Positions 36,169 to 49,362 of a stretch of DNA of 64,000 nucleotides are shown here, in pieces. Below the pieces are notes generated by a model. The model did not search any database. It saw only the letters and a program-made list of their open reading frames with translations, and was not told the origin of the DNA. Made by a program: the position numbers and the translations under genes. Within the stretch, counting starts at the first letter, position 1, and the number at the start of each line of letters is the position of its first letter. This DNA comes from Liolophura sinensis. Taxonomy: Eukaryota > Mollusca > Polyplacophora > Chitonida > Chitonidae. Where the stretch lies: NCBI RefSeq assembly GCF_032854445.1, contig NC_088300.1, positions 50,525,682 through 50,589,681 of the forward strand. The letters run 5' to 3'.

Positions 36169-37542
36169 CTCTGAATAAGCGGCTTTGAATTTATTGCCAT
36201 ACATCTCTGACAAATAAATTCCTTGAGGACATGAAATATTAAACATCTTATCTCAGCAGCTTTCATTTCACAATTAAATGTTGGAAATCTAACAGGAATT
36301 TTAATGGAAACTGGAAGCCAATGCTCCTATCAAGCCCTGAGACTGCAATACCAGCAAACACACTCTTGTGAGACACAAGCTTGTGAACAAAAAAAAAAAC
36401 AGAAAGAAATCTGTTATGGACTTCTGTCATTTTACTGGCCTGGGCCATGGACATTTGAAAGCAGAGAATTGCTAAAGCCTAAAATTGGAAAGTAGATAGG
36501 GGACAGCTATTACACCACAGGCATCAAGCTGCTCAATGGTAAGGGCCTTACACAGTAGAACTACATACATGCATAGAACATATGTGTATGGATTCTGTAT
36601 ACACTACATATGAGAAGAAACTATAATGTAAACATAAAACTGGAGTAAGCTTTAAAGTGTGCTGTAAATTACGGTAAGACTCCTTCAGACAAGCAAGTTT
36701 TTACTGCTGACATTTTAATGTAATACTCATGTAAGCAAAATATGACACACTTCTTGTAATGACAAGAATATGTAAACAAGTCTCAAATGGCTTAACCTGC
36801 AGTCACCAGAATCTCTGATATTATTGTACATGTACATCTAGGTTACATAAAACATGCTGAGAACAGCTTGTGAATGTTGGTGAAGTCTGGATCATGTTAC
36901 AAAACAAAGCAGATTAGAACTGAGTCAGTGTAATAAATAGGAACATCACACCCAACTATTGGATCCACACTATATGCATATATTATCAACACTGCACTTG
37001 TGTAACTCTGTGGAAACAGATGGAATATGTAAACCTATATACATATACATGTAGCCTAAACATGCTTTTATATTAATGGCCAATACATTGTAGTTTTTGC
37101 TTCTTGATTTTATTATTGCGTGTTTCTGTCAGCCATGTGGTTTCTCTGTCAATCCTCGAAAGTTTACCTTAGCCCGTGCTCAATGTTTTACCTGAACACC
37201 AATCATGGTGCAGGATCACTGATAACACAGTCATGACATGCAAGTGTAGTATTACCAGCTAACGTATGATATCGATTTAAAAGCCTTTGGCTTATAGTTA
37301 CAAATGATTCACTTCAAAGCATCAAATTGTTGATTCACCTAACTATGAAACAAGCCACTCTTAAAGTGTTTTTATTCAGTCTAGCAACAAAGGAAACAGC
37401 TAATGTTCATCAGCAGACCATAAAGTAAAAAAAAAAAAAAAACACTCAAAACTCCATGTCCACAGAGATTAGTATTAGCCACATACCCTAAGATTTTGGT
37501 GAAATGGCATCAGAAAAAGAGTAATTGTATTATTCCACAAAG

Positions 37543-37617
37543 AATAATGCCCTGAAAATATTCTTGAATAAACATTTAGCTGACTTGCGAAAAGGTTGAA
37601 GAATTACAGTATACATG
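37543..37617. repeat. Interspersed repeat copy, unclassified
   Basis: It contains gaataatgcc, aaaatattcttgaataaaca, gacttgcgaaaaggttgaag and aattacagtatac. It matches 24598-24673 in order and spacing and the end of 19090-19165. The class is not recognised. Confidence 0.7.
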
Positions 37618-38690
37618 TTTATGACATACACCCAGGTAATAACCTTGAAACACACAATGCACTGGTACTTGTAACAGCACAGAGGTAAACATGAATAATA
37701 AAGACATGCATACATTTACATCTAACCACCATTTATTAGCCTTAAATGTCAAATAAAACATCATCTTTAGAATGGATAATGCAGAACATGTTCAAATGGA
37801 AAATGTGAATGTACATGTAAATAATAAAAGGCCAATATAATTTCTCAGCACCAAAATTACAGCAACATGATGTGGGACACCATGCTGTGTTGTATGATGT
37901 AACACGAAAGGCTCCTTTCAGAATAATAGTTTTAATTGAACAGTATCATTTTGCTCTGCCAGAGTCCCTGTGTGTGCGGTACTGCTGCATGCGTACTTAA
38001 ATGTTATTAATCCAAGCTGTGCTGTCAGCAGACGTCTGCCCCTGATCATGTGCCCTGGCCATTTGTATTGTCTGCCGGAACAAAGTGCTGTACGCTCATG
38101 ATGACAGTGAAGGAGGTTACACTGCAGCCAGAAGAGGCATCCAGAAAGGGAAAGATCAGCAAGCGAGAGTCGAACACAACTGAAACTCATTAGAGTGGTT
38201 CCTTCTCCAGACTCGCCCTCTCTGAGTAGGGCTTGTCACTGTAAATTAATCCCGGCTCTCCCAGGCTGTGGGTTACCTGGGAACACCTGAGGCTAACGAG
38301 CTGCCAGGTAAACAGATCCAGGTAGGCAGCAATTAGTGCATCAATCACGCTAGATCAAAAAGTAGCGTACCTGAGACTCTCCCTTTGTATATGGATCATA
38401 AATATAAGTTGTGGCATGTCTACATAATGTCAGATAACTAACAAATACATTCACATATATACACATCAAAGCCATAGCTGTATAAACGTACAGGTAAAAG
38501 ATGGTATTGATGAAATATAATACTGGTCACTAAGACCATCAGGTCCGAGGTGTCATGAAGGTCCATATCAGGCAAAGTATTATTTGAAATGTCTCTGAAT
38601 GAGCCAGCCTGAGATTAATATTCGACTTGACCAAGTAGTGCTTGGCCATGCTCATGAGCAGAATGAACTGAGCACTATCATATCAATTTT

Positions 38691-38832
38691 AGGTGCAGGT
38701 TTCATGAAGCTTATATGTACTTAGTGTCAAGTTGCCCTTAGCTATGTGCATCTCAACAACATATGTTGCCACGATAGTTAAGGGCTTACTCAGATACATG
38801 TAAGTGAGCTTCATGAAACTGCCCCCTCATCT
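38691..38832. mobile_element. Foldback MITE-like element, about 140 bp
   Basis: The left end ggtgcaggtttcatgaagct pairs with the right end agcttcatgaaactgcccc. Inner arms gcccttagctat and atagttaagggc also pair, so nearly the whole element can form one hairpin. The 10-bp word tatcaatttt lies directly outside both ends (38681-38690 and 38833-38842) and may be the target-site duplication. There is no coding capacity. Confidence 0.75.
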
Positions 38833-39500
38833 TATCAATTTTCATGTCCATGTCAATGAGAATGGTATTGCACTTATTTCATGACACAGGATTTGTAGTT
38901 TTATCACTGTCACATCATATTCTGTAGGTTTCTTCAGTACTTTTAGATATTTCATTGCCAAAAATCAAGCAATGGTGGATATCTCTTGGTTTTTAACAAG
39001 CTGAAAACATGAAAATCATGCTTTTATATCAATCAAAAAATATAACAAATGCCTCCTTATGCAATGTATTAATGATTAGTTGCTGTACTAAACTGACACT
39101 ACAGCTAATGTACTAGTACTAGTAAAACATTATGAGTACACTTTTGATACCATTAATTATTCTATTCATTTTCATATTCTAATAATATGTCAAATCACAT
39201 AGTACATAAAAAGTAAATATAGATACAAACTACATGTAAGCACCTGTGTAAAATAAATCATTCCAAGACCAGAGGATAAACTGCATGCGGCTTACTAGTG
39301 TTTATCTTCACTGAACTACAAAAATACAATATGGGGGCCTCCATCCATTTATGTGCTCTTCAACATACCAGGCAGAATAAGAACAAAAATATGGCTTTGG
39401 TGGGGAAGTCAATAAGAGAGTCATTTTCTTACAAGTTGCAACTTTAATTTCTTCAACATAAATTTGATTTTTTTTCTGTTTTTGTGTTTGTTATACCTTA

Positions 39501-39597
39501 AGAAAATCTCGACAGAAAAGTTACGAGGGATAAATGCACAATGTAAAAAAAAAAGAAAATCTCGACAGAAAAGTTATGAGGGATAAATGCACAATGT
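39501..39597. repeat. Recent 44-bp direct duplication
   Basis: The 44-bp unit starting agaaaatctcgacagaaaag occurs at 39501-39544 and 39554-39597 with one C/T difference. An A-rich spacer of 9 bp separates the copies. The near identity suggests a recent event. Confidence 0.95.
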
Positions 39598-41536
39598 GAA
39601 TGACCTCAATTTTGTATCAAGCACACCCTACTTAACAGTGAGTTAATTCGGCTGCAATCTTCAAAGAACAAAACAACTATGACATCAAGACAAGCTTAAT
39701 AACAACCAGACGTGCATACTAAAAGTCATCCACATGAACTAATCTGTCTGGTCATAATAATCCATCTAGGAATTTCGCAGAACAATTTGCCTATCTTCAG
39801 CCCTCAACATCACCAATTCACACGCAGCATCCTGTCAATACACTTCAAATCCTCAATCCCCTGCCTGGCACCTTTTATCAACCTGATTACAATCAACACA
39901 CCTTTGGTGAGGACGTAAACATCATAGTCTTCTGCCAACTATATTGACAGGTCCACCCTTCTTATATCCCCTTCGCTCATTAGCATTGTCAGAGCCAAAA
40001 TGCTTAGGAGAATACCATCCATAATGAGAGACATGGAGACTTGAGAGTCTATTGTACCTGGACGAAAACTTTCCCACCACTTACTGCTCTGTGAATTCAT
40101 TAAGGAGAAAAAAGATAACACACAGGTTTTAATGGCTGTTTCAATTTGTCTAAGGAGTATTGATTGTTGCTGACTGATGCCAGTGTGTAAACGCAAGCGA
40201 CACGAGTCTTGCTGACAGCATGGATTCCCCATTACCCTCCGTGGAAATTAATAAACAAAAGCTGCAATGTGTGCATACAAACAGTGGCTCCTTTCAGAAG
40301 CAGAGGTTATGTAAATGCACATGCTAGCCAGCGCTAACAAACACATGCAGTGACTTTCAGGGCAGATGCTGCGCAAAGCGAAACAGATCAAGGCTTTTCT
40401 GCTTTGTTTGTCAACCCACAGCACAAATGTCATCAAAAATACTTGTCCACAATGGGAAAAATACTGATGATTTATTAGGCCTTAACACACATATAATCAG
40501 AATTTTTACGAACCGCAATAATTACTTTTTACATGCACCATGTACATGTAGCTGACTCTGCGGCACTATACTGCCTGAGTAGACTGCCAGTAAAAGTCTG
40601 ATGGCAATACACAGTGGAGGCAATGGAAAGTCTTGGACCTACATCTTCATCTATACCCCATTATAACAGTTCAGGAATACAACTAAACATAGCATAGCGT
40701 CAATGAAATAGTGACGGTACAGTAAATATAATGGTGTAAGTACATACAAAAGTAACCATTACTCAGCAACTGCCTACAGTACATAGGCTACAGGTCCATG
40801 TTATCTGACTGATTTGCTTATCTGATTGGTTCTGAATGATGTAATCGAGAAGTTTTCTCTTAGAACAGCCGTAAGGTGCATGGGTGAAGAGAACCTGAGT
40901 GCCCCAAGTAAACCACCACCCTTGACCAGTTACTTTTTACGTGAGAAACCTCCGGAGTTGAGGCTTTGACTAATATGACTAATTAATGAAAGTGTTTCTT
41001 TGACACGAATGTACAACATGCAAGTTTTTAATCTGCTTATCAATCCTTGGTGAAGCTGTTGAGCTTATTCCTGCATTCAACACACCATCAATGAAATTAG
41101 TAGGCATAAAATAACAACAATACAATGTTTACAGACTACAGTTTCCCCCATACTTGGATAGAGATTAATGTACAATGAACATGTATAATGGTATAAGACG
41201 ATGTATGTTCAGAACAAAGACAATAGCAGCAGTTCTTTGAACCTTTGTTTTCTTGTTCTTTCTTCCTGGAGACAATGCATATTCCATGTCCACACGCTTC
41301 CTTTGTCCGGCCTTTGCTTATCTCTTTACCATCTTTCCATGCTAGGTTTTATTTATTTATGTAATGATCTTGATTTCTGAGGCCCTGATGAATTGAGTTG
41401 GACTGAGTTTCTATGGAAAACATGCAGTAAGCAGCAGGGTCAATTCTGGGCATGTTTGAGTGGGGGGTGGGGGTTAAGGCTATGTTTGAGCAGTCATCCG
41501 ATCATAGAGTAACAACACTGGCTGTCAGACTCTGCT

Positions 41537-41563
41537 GTCAGAGAGAGAGGGAGAGAGAGGGAA
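41537..41563. repeat. GA-rich microsatellite
   Basis: A run of GA dinucleotides interrupted by GG. A second GA-rich tract lies at about 34645-34675. Confidence 0.85.
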
Positions 41564-42240
41564 GCCAGCAGAATCAACTATTGATGTTGGCTGTGCTGAC
41601 TGCATGGGCCTGAGAGGGACTGAGGGACAGGCATGCCTAACAGGGGCAGAGCCGCCACACATGTAGATACAAGCAAACACAGCATGTGGTAACCCAGACC
41701 ATGTGTACTGTGCACAGATACACACATCCATGTACACAGAGTAACATTAGACTTAATCAGCACCAAGCAATCCCACGCTTATACTCAGGTTTTCTTCCCA
41801 CCAACATGCACATGTACTTTAACTCATACGTATTTACCAATTACAAACACTCAATGCCCGAAATACACCACCTGAAAATGTATGTACAGGTGTATGCATG
41901 CAATCTTATTCAGGCAGGAATAGGCAACTGATTAACATGGGTAAAGTATACCAGATAAAATACACATGTGTGTATAATACCATGTTCCACATGAACATAT
42001 ACTCAGTCTGGGAGCAATTTAATATGTCTGAAGACAGCCAACATGGTATGTACATGTAAATACACTGAAAGCACATTCAAAATACACATGTGAATATGTA
42101 TACAAGCAATTTATTTACATGTATTCATATTGTTTGGTGTTTTTTTTTTCTGGTTTTTTTTTTTTCACTGAAAATAACCTCACATGCCGATATCATTTTA
42201 TGGCTAGGACATGGCGTCTGTCAGATGCCTTGCAAAAGAT

Positions 42241-42288
42241 TGTGTGTGTGTGTGGGGGGGGGGGGGGGGGGGAGCGTGCGTGCGTGTG
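42241..42288. repeat. TG repeat fused to a long G run
   Basis: About seven TG units run directly into about 19 G, followed by gcgtgcgtgcgtgtg. A poly-T tract lies at about 42141-42166. G runs of this length are often unstable in assembly and replication. Confidence 0.93.
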
Positions 42289-42539
42289 ATTTGTATTGGA
42301 TAGCTGCTGCCTAAATGAAATGTTTTTGTTTCAGACCAAATCTTCACAGAATATTGAAACTTCTCTACTAAAACAAGTCAGATCCTGCAAATCTTAGCTA
42401 TAACACACACACATGTACTAAAAAAATAGCAATTAAGGAAGTAGAGGGGGAGTGCTTCTGCAGAGTTTAGAAAACAGAAAGCCCAAATCTTTACAGAGTA
42501 TTTAACAATTGTTGACTGACACAAGGTTGTCAGGATTTA

Positions 42540-43245
42540 TCCAGTGAGTGAGAAGCTGAGAGGTTCACATAATTACCGGACAGTGTCACACTAAGCTGTA
42601 ATGAAGCCTGTCATCTATGACTCAAGTCACAGGCTTATCACGCAAAAAAGTGGCTAACAATCAAAAAGCTATTGGGAGAGCATTAGGGCAACGGCGTTTA
42701 TACACCATGATTGCAAGAGGTGAATATGTCAGGAAAAAAGGTTGAGCTTCTTGAAGACAAACGGTCATGTTAATGAACAAGGGAAGATGAGAGTGTACAT
42801 GATGGGCAGATGATCCATCAAAGTCTACCCGGTTGGCTAAGGGAAGTGAGTGCAATTCATCAGGAACACCTTGTTGCCAGGCAGTTGTAATCGTGTCATC
42901 AACCCAACAGCTTGGAGGCCGCTTTAAGACTCTGGCAGAGGAAACAAACAGGATTGCGGAGTGACTCTGTTCTAGGTCCTTCACATCAATGCTGCTAGAG
43001 AAGGGATGGCCTTAATTACGACTTGTCAACTGGCCCCAATCTCCTCTTTTAAAGTGCTGTCACCCTACAAGTCCTCGCTGCCAGACATCTACGGGAAGTG
43101 CCAGCAGATTAGTGGGCAGGACCTTGCAACAAAGGAGTTGACCCCCTCACCTAACACCATTCAGAAAATATGCGAGGAAAAAATTACATCTGATGATTTG
43201 ATTTATATTCCTCTGCACACAGCAGAAGTGTTGGATTGATGAGGC
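42540..43245. other. Repeat-poor intronic block with divergent open frames
   Basis: A 107-codon frame on the minus strand (42984-42661) and a 77-codon frame on the plus strand (43006-43239) start 21 bp apart, head to head. Neither product contains a domain that I recognise, and no splice pattern supports them. A small inverted repeat, aagcctgt and acaggctt, lies at about 42604-42636. Conserved noncoding sequence is my preferred reading. A nested gene is possible but weakly supported. Confidence 0.25.
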
Positions 43246-43838
43246 GAATGACAGATGGACAGACAACAATATAGTAGGCCAGATGGTTGTGAACTTGGTG
43301 TATTTCCACCAGAGAAACGTTTTTCCATCAGGATGCTCTGGCTTCTGTGCCCAGCAACATAAGGATTGGAAAGCTATATGTAACTCAAGGAAGAAATATT
43401 AGGCCTCTTACATGCAACACAAATTCCACAAGAAGATGCAATTAAATACAATTTGACATGTACATGGAATTTTGTACAAATCTCTATAAATGCTCACCTG
43501 GCATCTCTTGAAGGAGTCAGAGATTAGATAGTCTCCTTGTTTTTACTGATTACATGTATTTTTTATCCAGTTTTCATATTAAAGCAGAAACTATATTATA
43601 TACAGAATGGAGTCGGACAAAGCAAATTTCATAACAATTACATTATATATGCAGGTGTACATACATAAAAAAATGCAGGACTAAAAGATAAGATAAAAGA
43701 AATATACAGTGTGCAAGGTTTGAATATCCAGTAGATATACATGTAACTGTAAGACACTTTAGTTTGCAGAAGTTGTGTAAAGATTGTTATTAAAATGTTA
43801 TACTGAAATGTCTCTGATAGAACTAACCACTTCATTAG

Positions 43839-43852
43839 ATTGGTGTTTTACG
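43839..43852 (-). mobile_element. 14-bp SINE-tail micro-insertion with 12-bp TSD
   Basis: The insertion attggtgttttacg is the complement of the SINE 3' end. It sits between two perfect copies of ccacttcattag (43827-43838 and 43853-43864). If so, it is a drastically 5'-truncated retroposition product that also lost the AAAT tail. Confidence 0.7.
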
Positions 43853-44456
43853 CCACTTCATTAGAAAGTTACATTGTGCATGTACATGTAGATTTACATC
43901 TATAAAAGAAATGGTAAAAGTGTTAGATAAAAGAATCATATGCAGATATCCCCATGTTGACATTGTGCCTCTGATGTGTCTACATTAGCCATTAGCTCCA
44001 GCATATAAATGAGTACCTGTTACTGTTTGTGCCCACATTCACATGGTAGGTATTGGCCACCAACTGGTGGAGTCTAAAACCTGAGCTGCCATGTTCAATA
44101 GGATTAGACCACCATCAAAACATTATTTCACCAGCTGAATGGAGCTGGCCAGGTGGAACTATGTCCAGAATTACAGTCTTTGTGAGCGGCAAAATTGGGT
44201 GCCCCTTTACAGCCTGAAAGGGCCTCATTGAAGGGGGTGTGCACCATTAGGCGTGCATGTGGCGCTTTTTGTCATCTGATTATCAAGCCCAACTATTGGG
44301 AGGATAATCAAGCAGATTAGGCCAAATCTCTTCTCATGTCTCACAGTGAGAGGGGAAAAAATACCACAGAGGGTGTCCCATGACTTCAACCACAAGGGTT
44401 ATCTGTGTACAAAGGGTATAGGGCAACAGATGTCTTACTTCTACTACTCCTCTCAG

Positions 44457-44488
44457 CCACCCCCTCCCCCCCCCCCCCCACACTCCCC
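44457..44488. repeat. Poly-C tract
   Basis: About 15 consecutive C within a longer C-rich run. On the minus strand it is a G run and gives the Gly-rich frame at 44334-44516, which is not a gene. Confidence 0.93.
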
Positions 44489-45909
44489 GGCCTACCACCC
44501 CAGCAGGTCTTAGCAAAAAAGTACAGAGGCATGTAAATACAGGCCAGGTAAGGCTGAAACTTCACCTGAAAACTGGCACATTACTCTGTTATGGAAAAGT
44601 TTTGGAAAATAATTTATCACAAAATGTCCTGGAACAACAGTGATAATAAATCTATCTGATTTTCAACAGCATACATGTAACTGTTCATCTCATCTAAAGA
44701 ACAGATTTAACATTTACAGACAAAAAGAGATTTAATTACTGATTAAAGCACATACCTTCCAGTGTACATTGTAGGAATGTCATAAAGTGAAATCAAAGTG
44801 AATAAATAATTAAAATAGTTTGAAACTATGATGAGGTTAACTAACTGAGCACCTACGCAATATGAACACAGAAAAATCTTCTCCCAATCTGACGGGCCCC
44901 TGCTAATACCAGTCAAAGATAGGACGAGATTGTTAATTAAAACAGGAAAAAATCTTCAAACTGTAGTTTATCAAATACTGTAAGACAGTTTGTTGCTGTT
45001 GATAAATGAAAGAGTCTTTTTTTTTTTGGAAGTTGAAGAAATGTAAACTAACTTGTAAGCGAATTTTCAAGATATTATCTGAGTAATTGAGAAGTTACAA
45101 CAGTGGGAGTATGCTCCAAAATTAATTCAAGAAACATTACGTGACAGAAATGTCAATCCACTCAAATTTGGACAGAAAAACATGCGGGGATTTGTATACA
45201 ATTATGTACATGTACCCATTTTTCAAAAAACACGCTACTCCATCAAAACCAATGTGATTTGTGCCACAAAAAACTGAAGTAATCAATTAGCTATTGTGTT
45301 TCAAATGTTACAAATACCACAGCTATTAAACACAAGTTAAACAAACCTGGCAAACTGGATTAATTTTACACCAACTGCACAAAAATACATGCCAGGAGAA
45401 AAAAAAAATTGGAACTTTCATTTCCAAATGGCCATTTTTTCTTCATTTTTTCCCCCCTTATCTGGCTTCAAGCCTCACCAGCAGAGCTCAGTGACTTGCC
45501 AAATAAACATGGCAGCTAAAGTCTAAATTGATTTATCTGATGTAACATAAACACTTGAGTGGGTAGGAGAACAGGGAGCTGAGGACTGGTGACAAGCTGG
45601 GAGCCTTAGAACTAACACCAGTATTGACAAGGCAGGGGATTCTTGCCAGATCTTCTTTCTGCCCAGCTATTGGCCCTTTTCACTCAGCATTCATGTTCAA
45701 TTATTTCAGGGTTTTCTCGGCCATTCCCTTACCACCATGGCAAGCATCCTCTCCGCTTGGGGCAGATGTAACCATATAGTGTCACAATATTTATTTTTGT
45801 AATATGTATGAGTTTATATATCAACAGTTTTTCCTCTAGTTCTCCTTGACTAGCAGAGCGTGTCCTGGCCTAAAAAATATATCTGTAGAGAATACACTTA
45901 ATACCTTTA

Positions 45910-46431
45910 ATGCGACACATCAGCACAGGGGAGTTTCTAATCGCTCTACCGGTGGATCCACTTATCTTCAGGAATTTTTATTACACAGGAAATAATAGCA
46001 TATTTAGAGTCCTCTCCCCTGTGAAATTGTTAGTTGGACAGGAAGCCCTTCTAAGTCAGCTACTTACTGTACACGGAAGGCCAGAAGCCTATTTTGTGAT
46101 TCGATTTATTTTAACCCCATATTCAAGATCTTGTCACCAAATGACAGGGTGGTCAGTTTTTTACTGTATGCGGAGAATACCACAGTGCCGAGTCAGTGAA
46201 CGTGTAACAAACAGCACACTGTGGGTGACTGGTAGGAGACAACTGTTCTCAGGTAGACTTCGTGCAACACCACACGAGGGCACTGTTGATCTCTTATTCT
46301 GTTCACCACTCAGTCTAGGACCAGAGAACAATGCAAGCAGGAGAATCTTCCCTGTTCCCAGCCCACTCCCTTCTTGTGACATAAAGTTACATGTACATCT
46401 TATCAAGCAGGTGAAAACACTTATACCATAG
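45910..46431 (+). other. 173-codon open frame, not recognised
   Basis: This is the longest open frame in the window. It starts MRHISTGEFLIALPVDP and has no domain, signal peptide or transmembrane pattern that I can name. No splice site, promoter or polyadenylation signal marks it as a gene, and it lies inside the big ADGRA intron on the opposite strand. A run of 173 codons without a stop is unusual at this base composition. It could be a decayed transposon segment, a single-exon nested gene, or chance. Confidence 0.2.
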
Positions 46432-46894
46432 ACTTCAAGATATTAATTCTCATAACCTTTGATTAAAATAATATGGTCCATTTCTTTTTCTGTTTAGCAG
46501 CAGTATCTTTTTTTCTGTTCAGACTTCTTGCAGTTAAGAAGATTTGTGATAAAAAAGCGAATGAGATTAGAAGTACTGTAAAAGCAACACGTGCTATGCA
46601 ATAAATTGTCTTTTGTTCACATACACTGTAAGAATCTAAATTTTGCAGCCTAAAGCTTAATACTCTTAATTAGCACCTTTAAAAATCTAGAATAAAATTC
46701 AAACACAGTCAGACAAGCGTTAAGAAGCCTCCCAAAGACTGCTATACACAAAATATACCCCAACGTGCCCTGGGGATATTAAAGAAAAAGTTTTACAAGT
46801 CATTTAACATCTTAGTAGTTATCCCTGTTGATCGGATCCTCACAGAGGCACAATTAGCCTCAGGACCTAAATGTGGGGGAAGGGAGGTTTGGGT

Positions 46895-46907
46895 GGGGGG
46901 GGGGGAT
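46895..46907. repeat. G-rich tract
   Basis: A run of GGG blocks (gggtggggggggggga) in a region with several further GGG words from about 46874. Confidence 0.85.
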
Positions 46908-49235
46908 TGTATTTCTCACAGGATAGAAATGTGTTCAGCAGTGATGTGTGACCACACATGAAAATCTTCATCCCAGACAGATCAAAGACACAAACCCCTC
47001 ATCCCTGTCCCCTTATCGTCCTCTACAGATGAACATCCTTGGGGGAGTGATGACAATCACCTCTCTATAAACCGCCCTGCCTTACCCAGGGACAATCAAA
47101 ATATCAGTCTACAGGAAACACACAAAAATTTAGATATCTGAACGCCCAGTTTATTGAAATCTACATTCAGTTTAACATATGCTTACACATGAAATATATG
47201 TCCAACGCAATCTGCACTCAGCTTGTAAGACGCACCCCAAATCTGCACTCAAATATACATGAATATACAATCCCCTCTCCACTAAGGTTGTCACACGCAC
47301 TTCAGTCTGCACTCATTTTAAATGCACATGAACACATATACATGAATACATGTATATAATCTAAACTGCATTTACAAATGCGCTTTAAACTGAGTTTACA
47401 TACACCCATTCCCACCTGTAATTGTTTTGTACACTTCACAGGTTCACCCTATCTAATATACACTTGATTTTATGTATGTGGCACATACAATCCAAAATAA
47501 AGTCAGTTTACATACATGTATATACATGTAAAACCCAATCAACAAACACAAGTCATTATGCCAAGTTGTTTTCTATCAAAGCTATAGGTGAAAAAGTTGG
47601 ACAATAACAAGCTCTGTATATGTACACAGACGTCGGGTACATGAATAGATTTCTACATGATCTTAGCACAGACAATCTTCAGGTGAAGAGCTTGCATTCC
47701 TTAAGTAAATCCACCTAGGCTTTGATGTGGTGAAACCTAATATGTACTTATGTCTGCAGGGCAAGATTAAATAACATCTCTTTGTCTAGGGATAATTTGA
47801 ACATATTACTTAGCTCTTCATTTTCCAGTGTTTGATCAGCATGGCTGGCACACTGTGACAAGCAAACTTATGACATTGACATCTACCTAATGAGGACAAT
47901 TTGTCAAATATGTACCAGGGCAGTCTTCCAAATTGTAAGAGGTCACTCAGGCATGGAGGTCAGCGAGGGTGCAAAGTGGGAGGGGCGGCTAGATCTCCAT
48001 TCATGCCCATGAGGCTCCATAGGGTGATTGACACAAATTAAGATGTGTGTACTGACACAAGAATAAACCATTCACGTTACACAAGTATTCACAGAGAACC
48101 AAATTTTAAGGTTTAATCTGTTGTCAATCTGAAGGTGTCAACAGTACAGAAATGATATACTGGCTTTTGTAGCATGAAAACCATGAGAACTTCATTATCA
48201 ACTATCCTCTGTTTATACAGTTTACTTTCTGATTATCAGAAAAAGCCTGACGTATATATATAATATAATGCTAACAAGTACATGTATGCAACATGATCGA
48301 ACTTGAAACTATCTGCACATACATGTATTAAATATTTTGTTGTAAGCTACTAAACACTGGTTCCTATGACCATGACCACCCTACGTGTTAAAGGATGATT
48401 CAAAACAAATACACATGGTCCCTATGCTAACATGAATCACAAGTTCTCGGCGCATGAATTGCCTTCACTTTCCTTCAAATCGGCTTGCAACATTTTGCCA
48501 CATTTATTCCTGCCCTCAAGTGAGCCAGGGATTCTGGACGAAATGTTCTACGTTGTCTGGATATATTTCTCCTGATAGGAAAATGATTATTTTATGTGAT
48601 TTTGAGCACAGATTTACTATGTATGTACGTGTTGATGGGAACATAAACTGAAGATTTAGCTTCCTTTAAAATGTGATTATTTGTTAATCAATGTATAAAT
48701 CTACCAGGTCAGGATCATAATTAAAATTTTATGAGGGTTAATACGATATAATTTCCACATTTCATCTTGAAATGTGGAATATGTGAAGCTAACCAGCTCA
48801 GTATAGTAGTACATATACATTGTTAAATCTGGTGCTCGCTTTGAACCCTGGAGCTAACCTGAAACATACAACACACTGGAGCTCTAACACATGTACAGAT
48901 CCCCCAGATACACAATTCTCCATGCAGAACATCAGAAAGCTATATCGTGATCTATCTCAGCGTGTCGTTAAATCTTTAATAAGCTATCTTTTCCCTCATA
49001 CAAAACACTCTCATCAAGGCCACATCCTTGAAGAGACAATCCAGATCTGCCTACATGTACTTATTGTAAACGTCACCTCAAATTAGTGTTAATAATACTA
49101 AATGCTAACGTGTATGCCAATGACGGGAATGTCAAATGAATAGTATTAGCAAAGAAAAACCTTTCACTAATACTTTCATTCTATTTTGTACATGTACAGC
49201 AAGTGGTGCACGATAAAAAGCAACAGCAAACCAAC

Positions 49236-49362
49236 GCCCAGTTCCACAAAGCAACTTGAGTAAATTAAATGTAATGACCATGGCAGCATACATGTAAGTT
49301 TGTTGCTATGGTAGTTACAATAAACAGCAAACTTCCTTATGATCCCTTTGTGGAACCAGGGC
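49236..49362. mobile_element. Foldback MITE-like element, 127 bp
   Basis: The left end gcccagttccacaaag pairs with the right end ctttgtggaaccagggc. The inner words ccatggcagca and ttgctatgg also pair weakly. It resembles the element at 38691 in design (GGGCC-type ends followed by a TTCC/TTTC word) but not in full sequence. No target-site duplication was identified. Confidence 0.7.
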
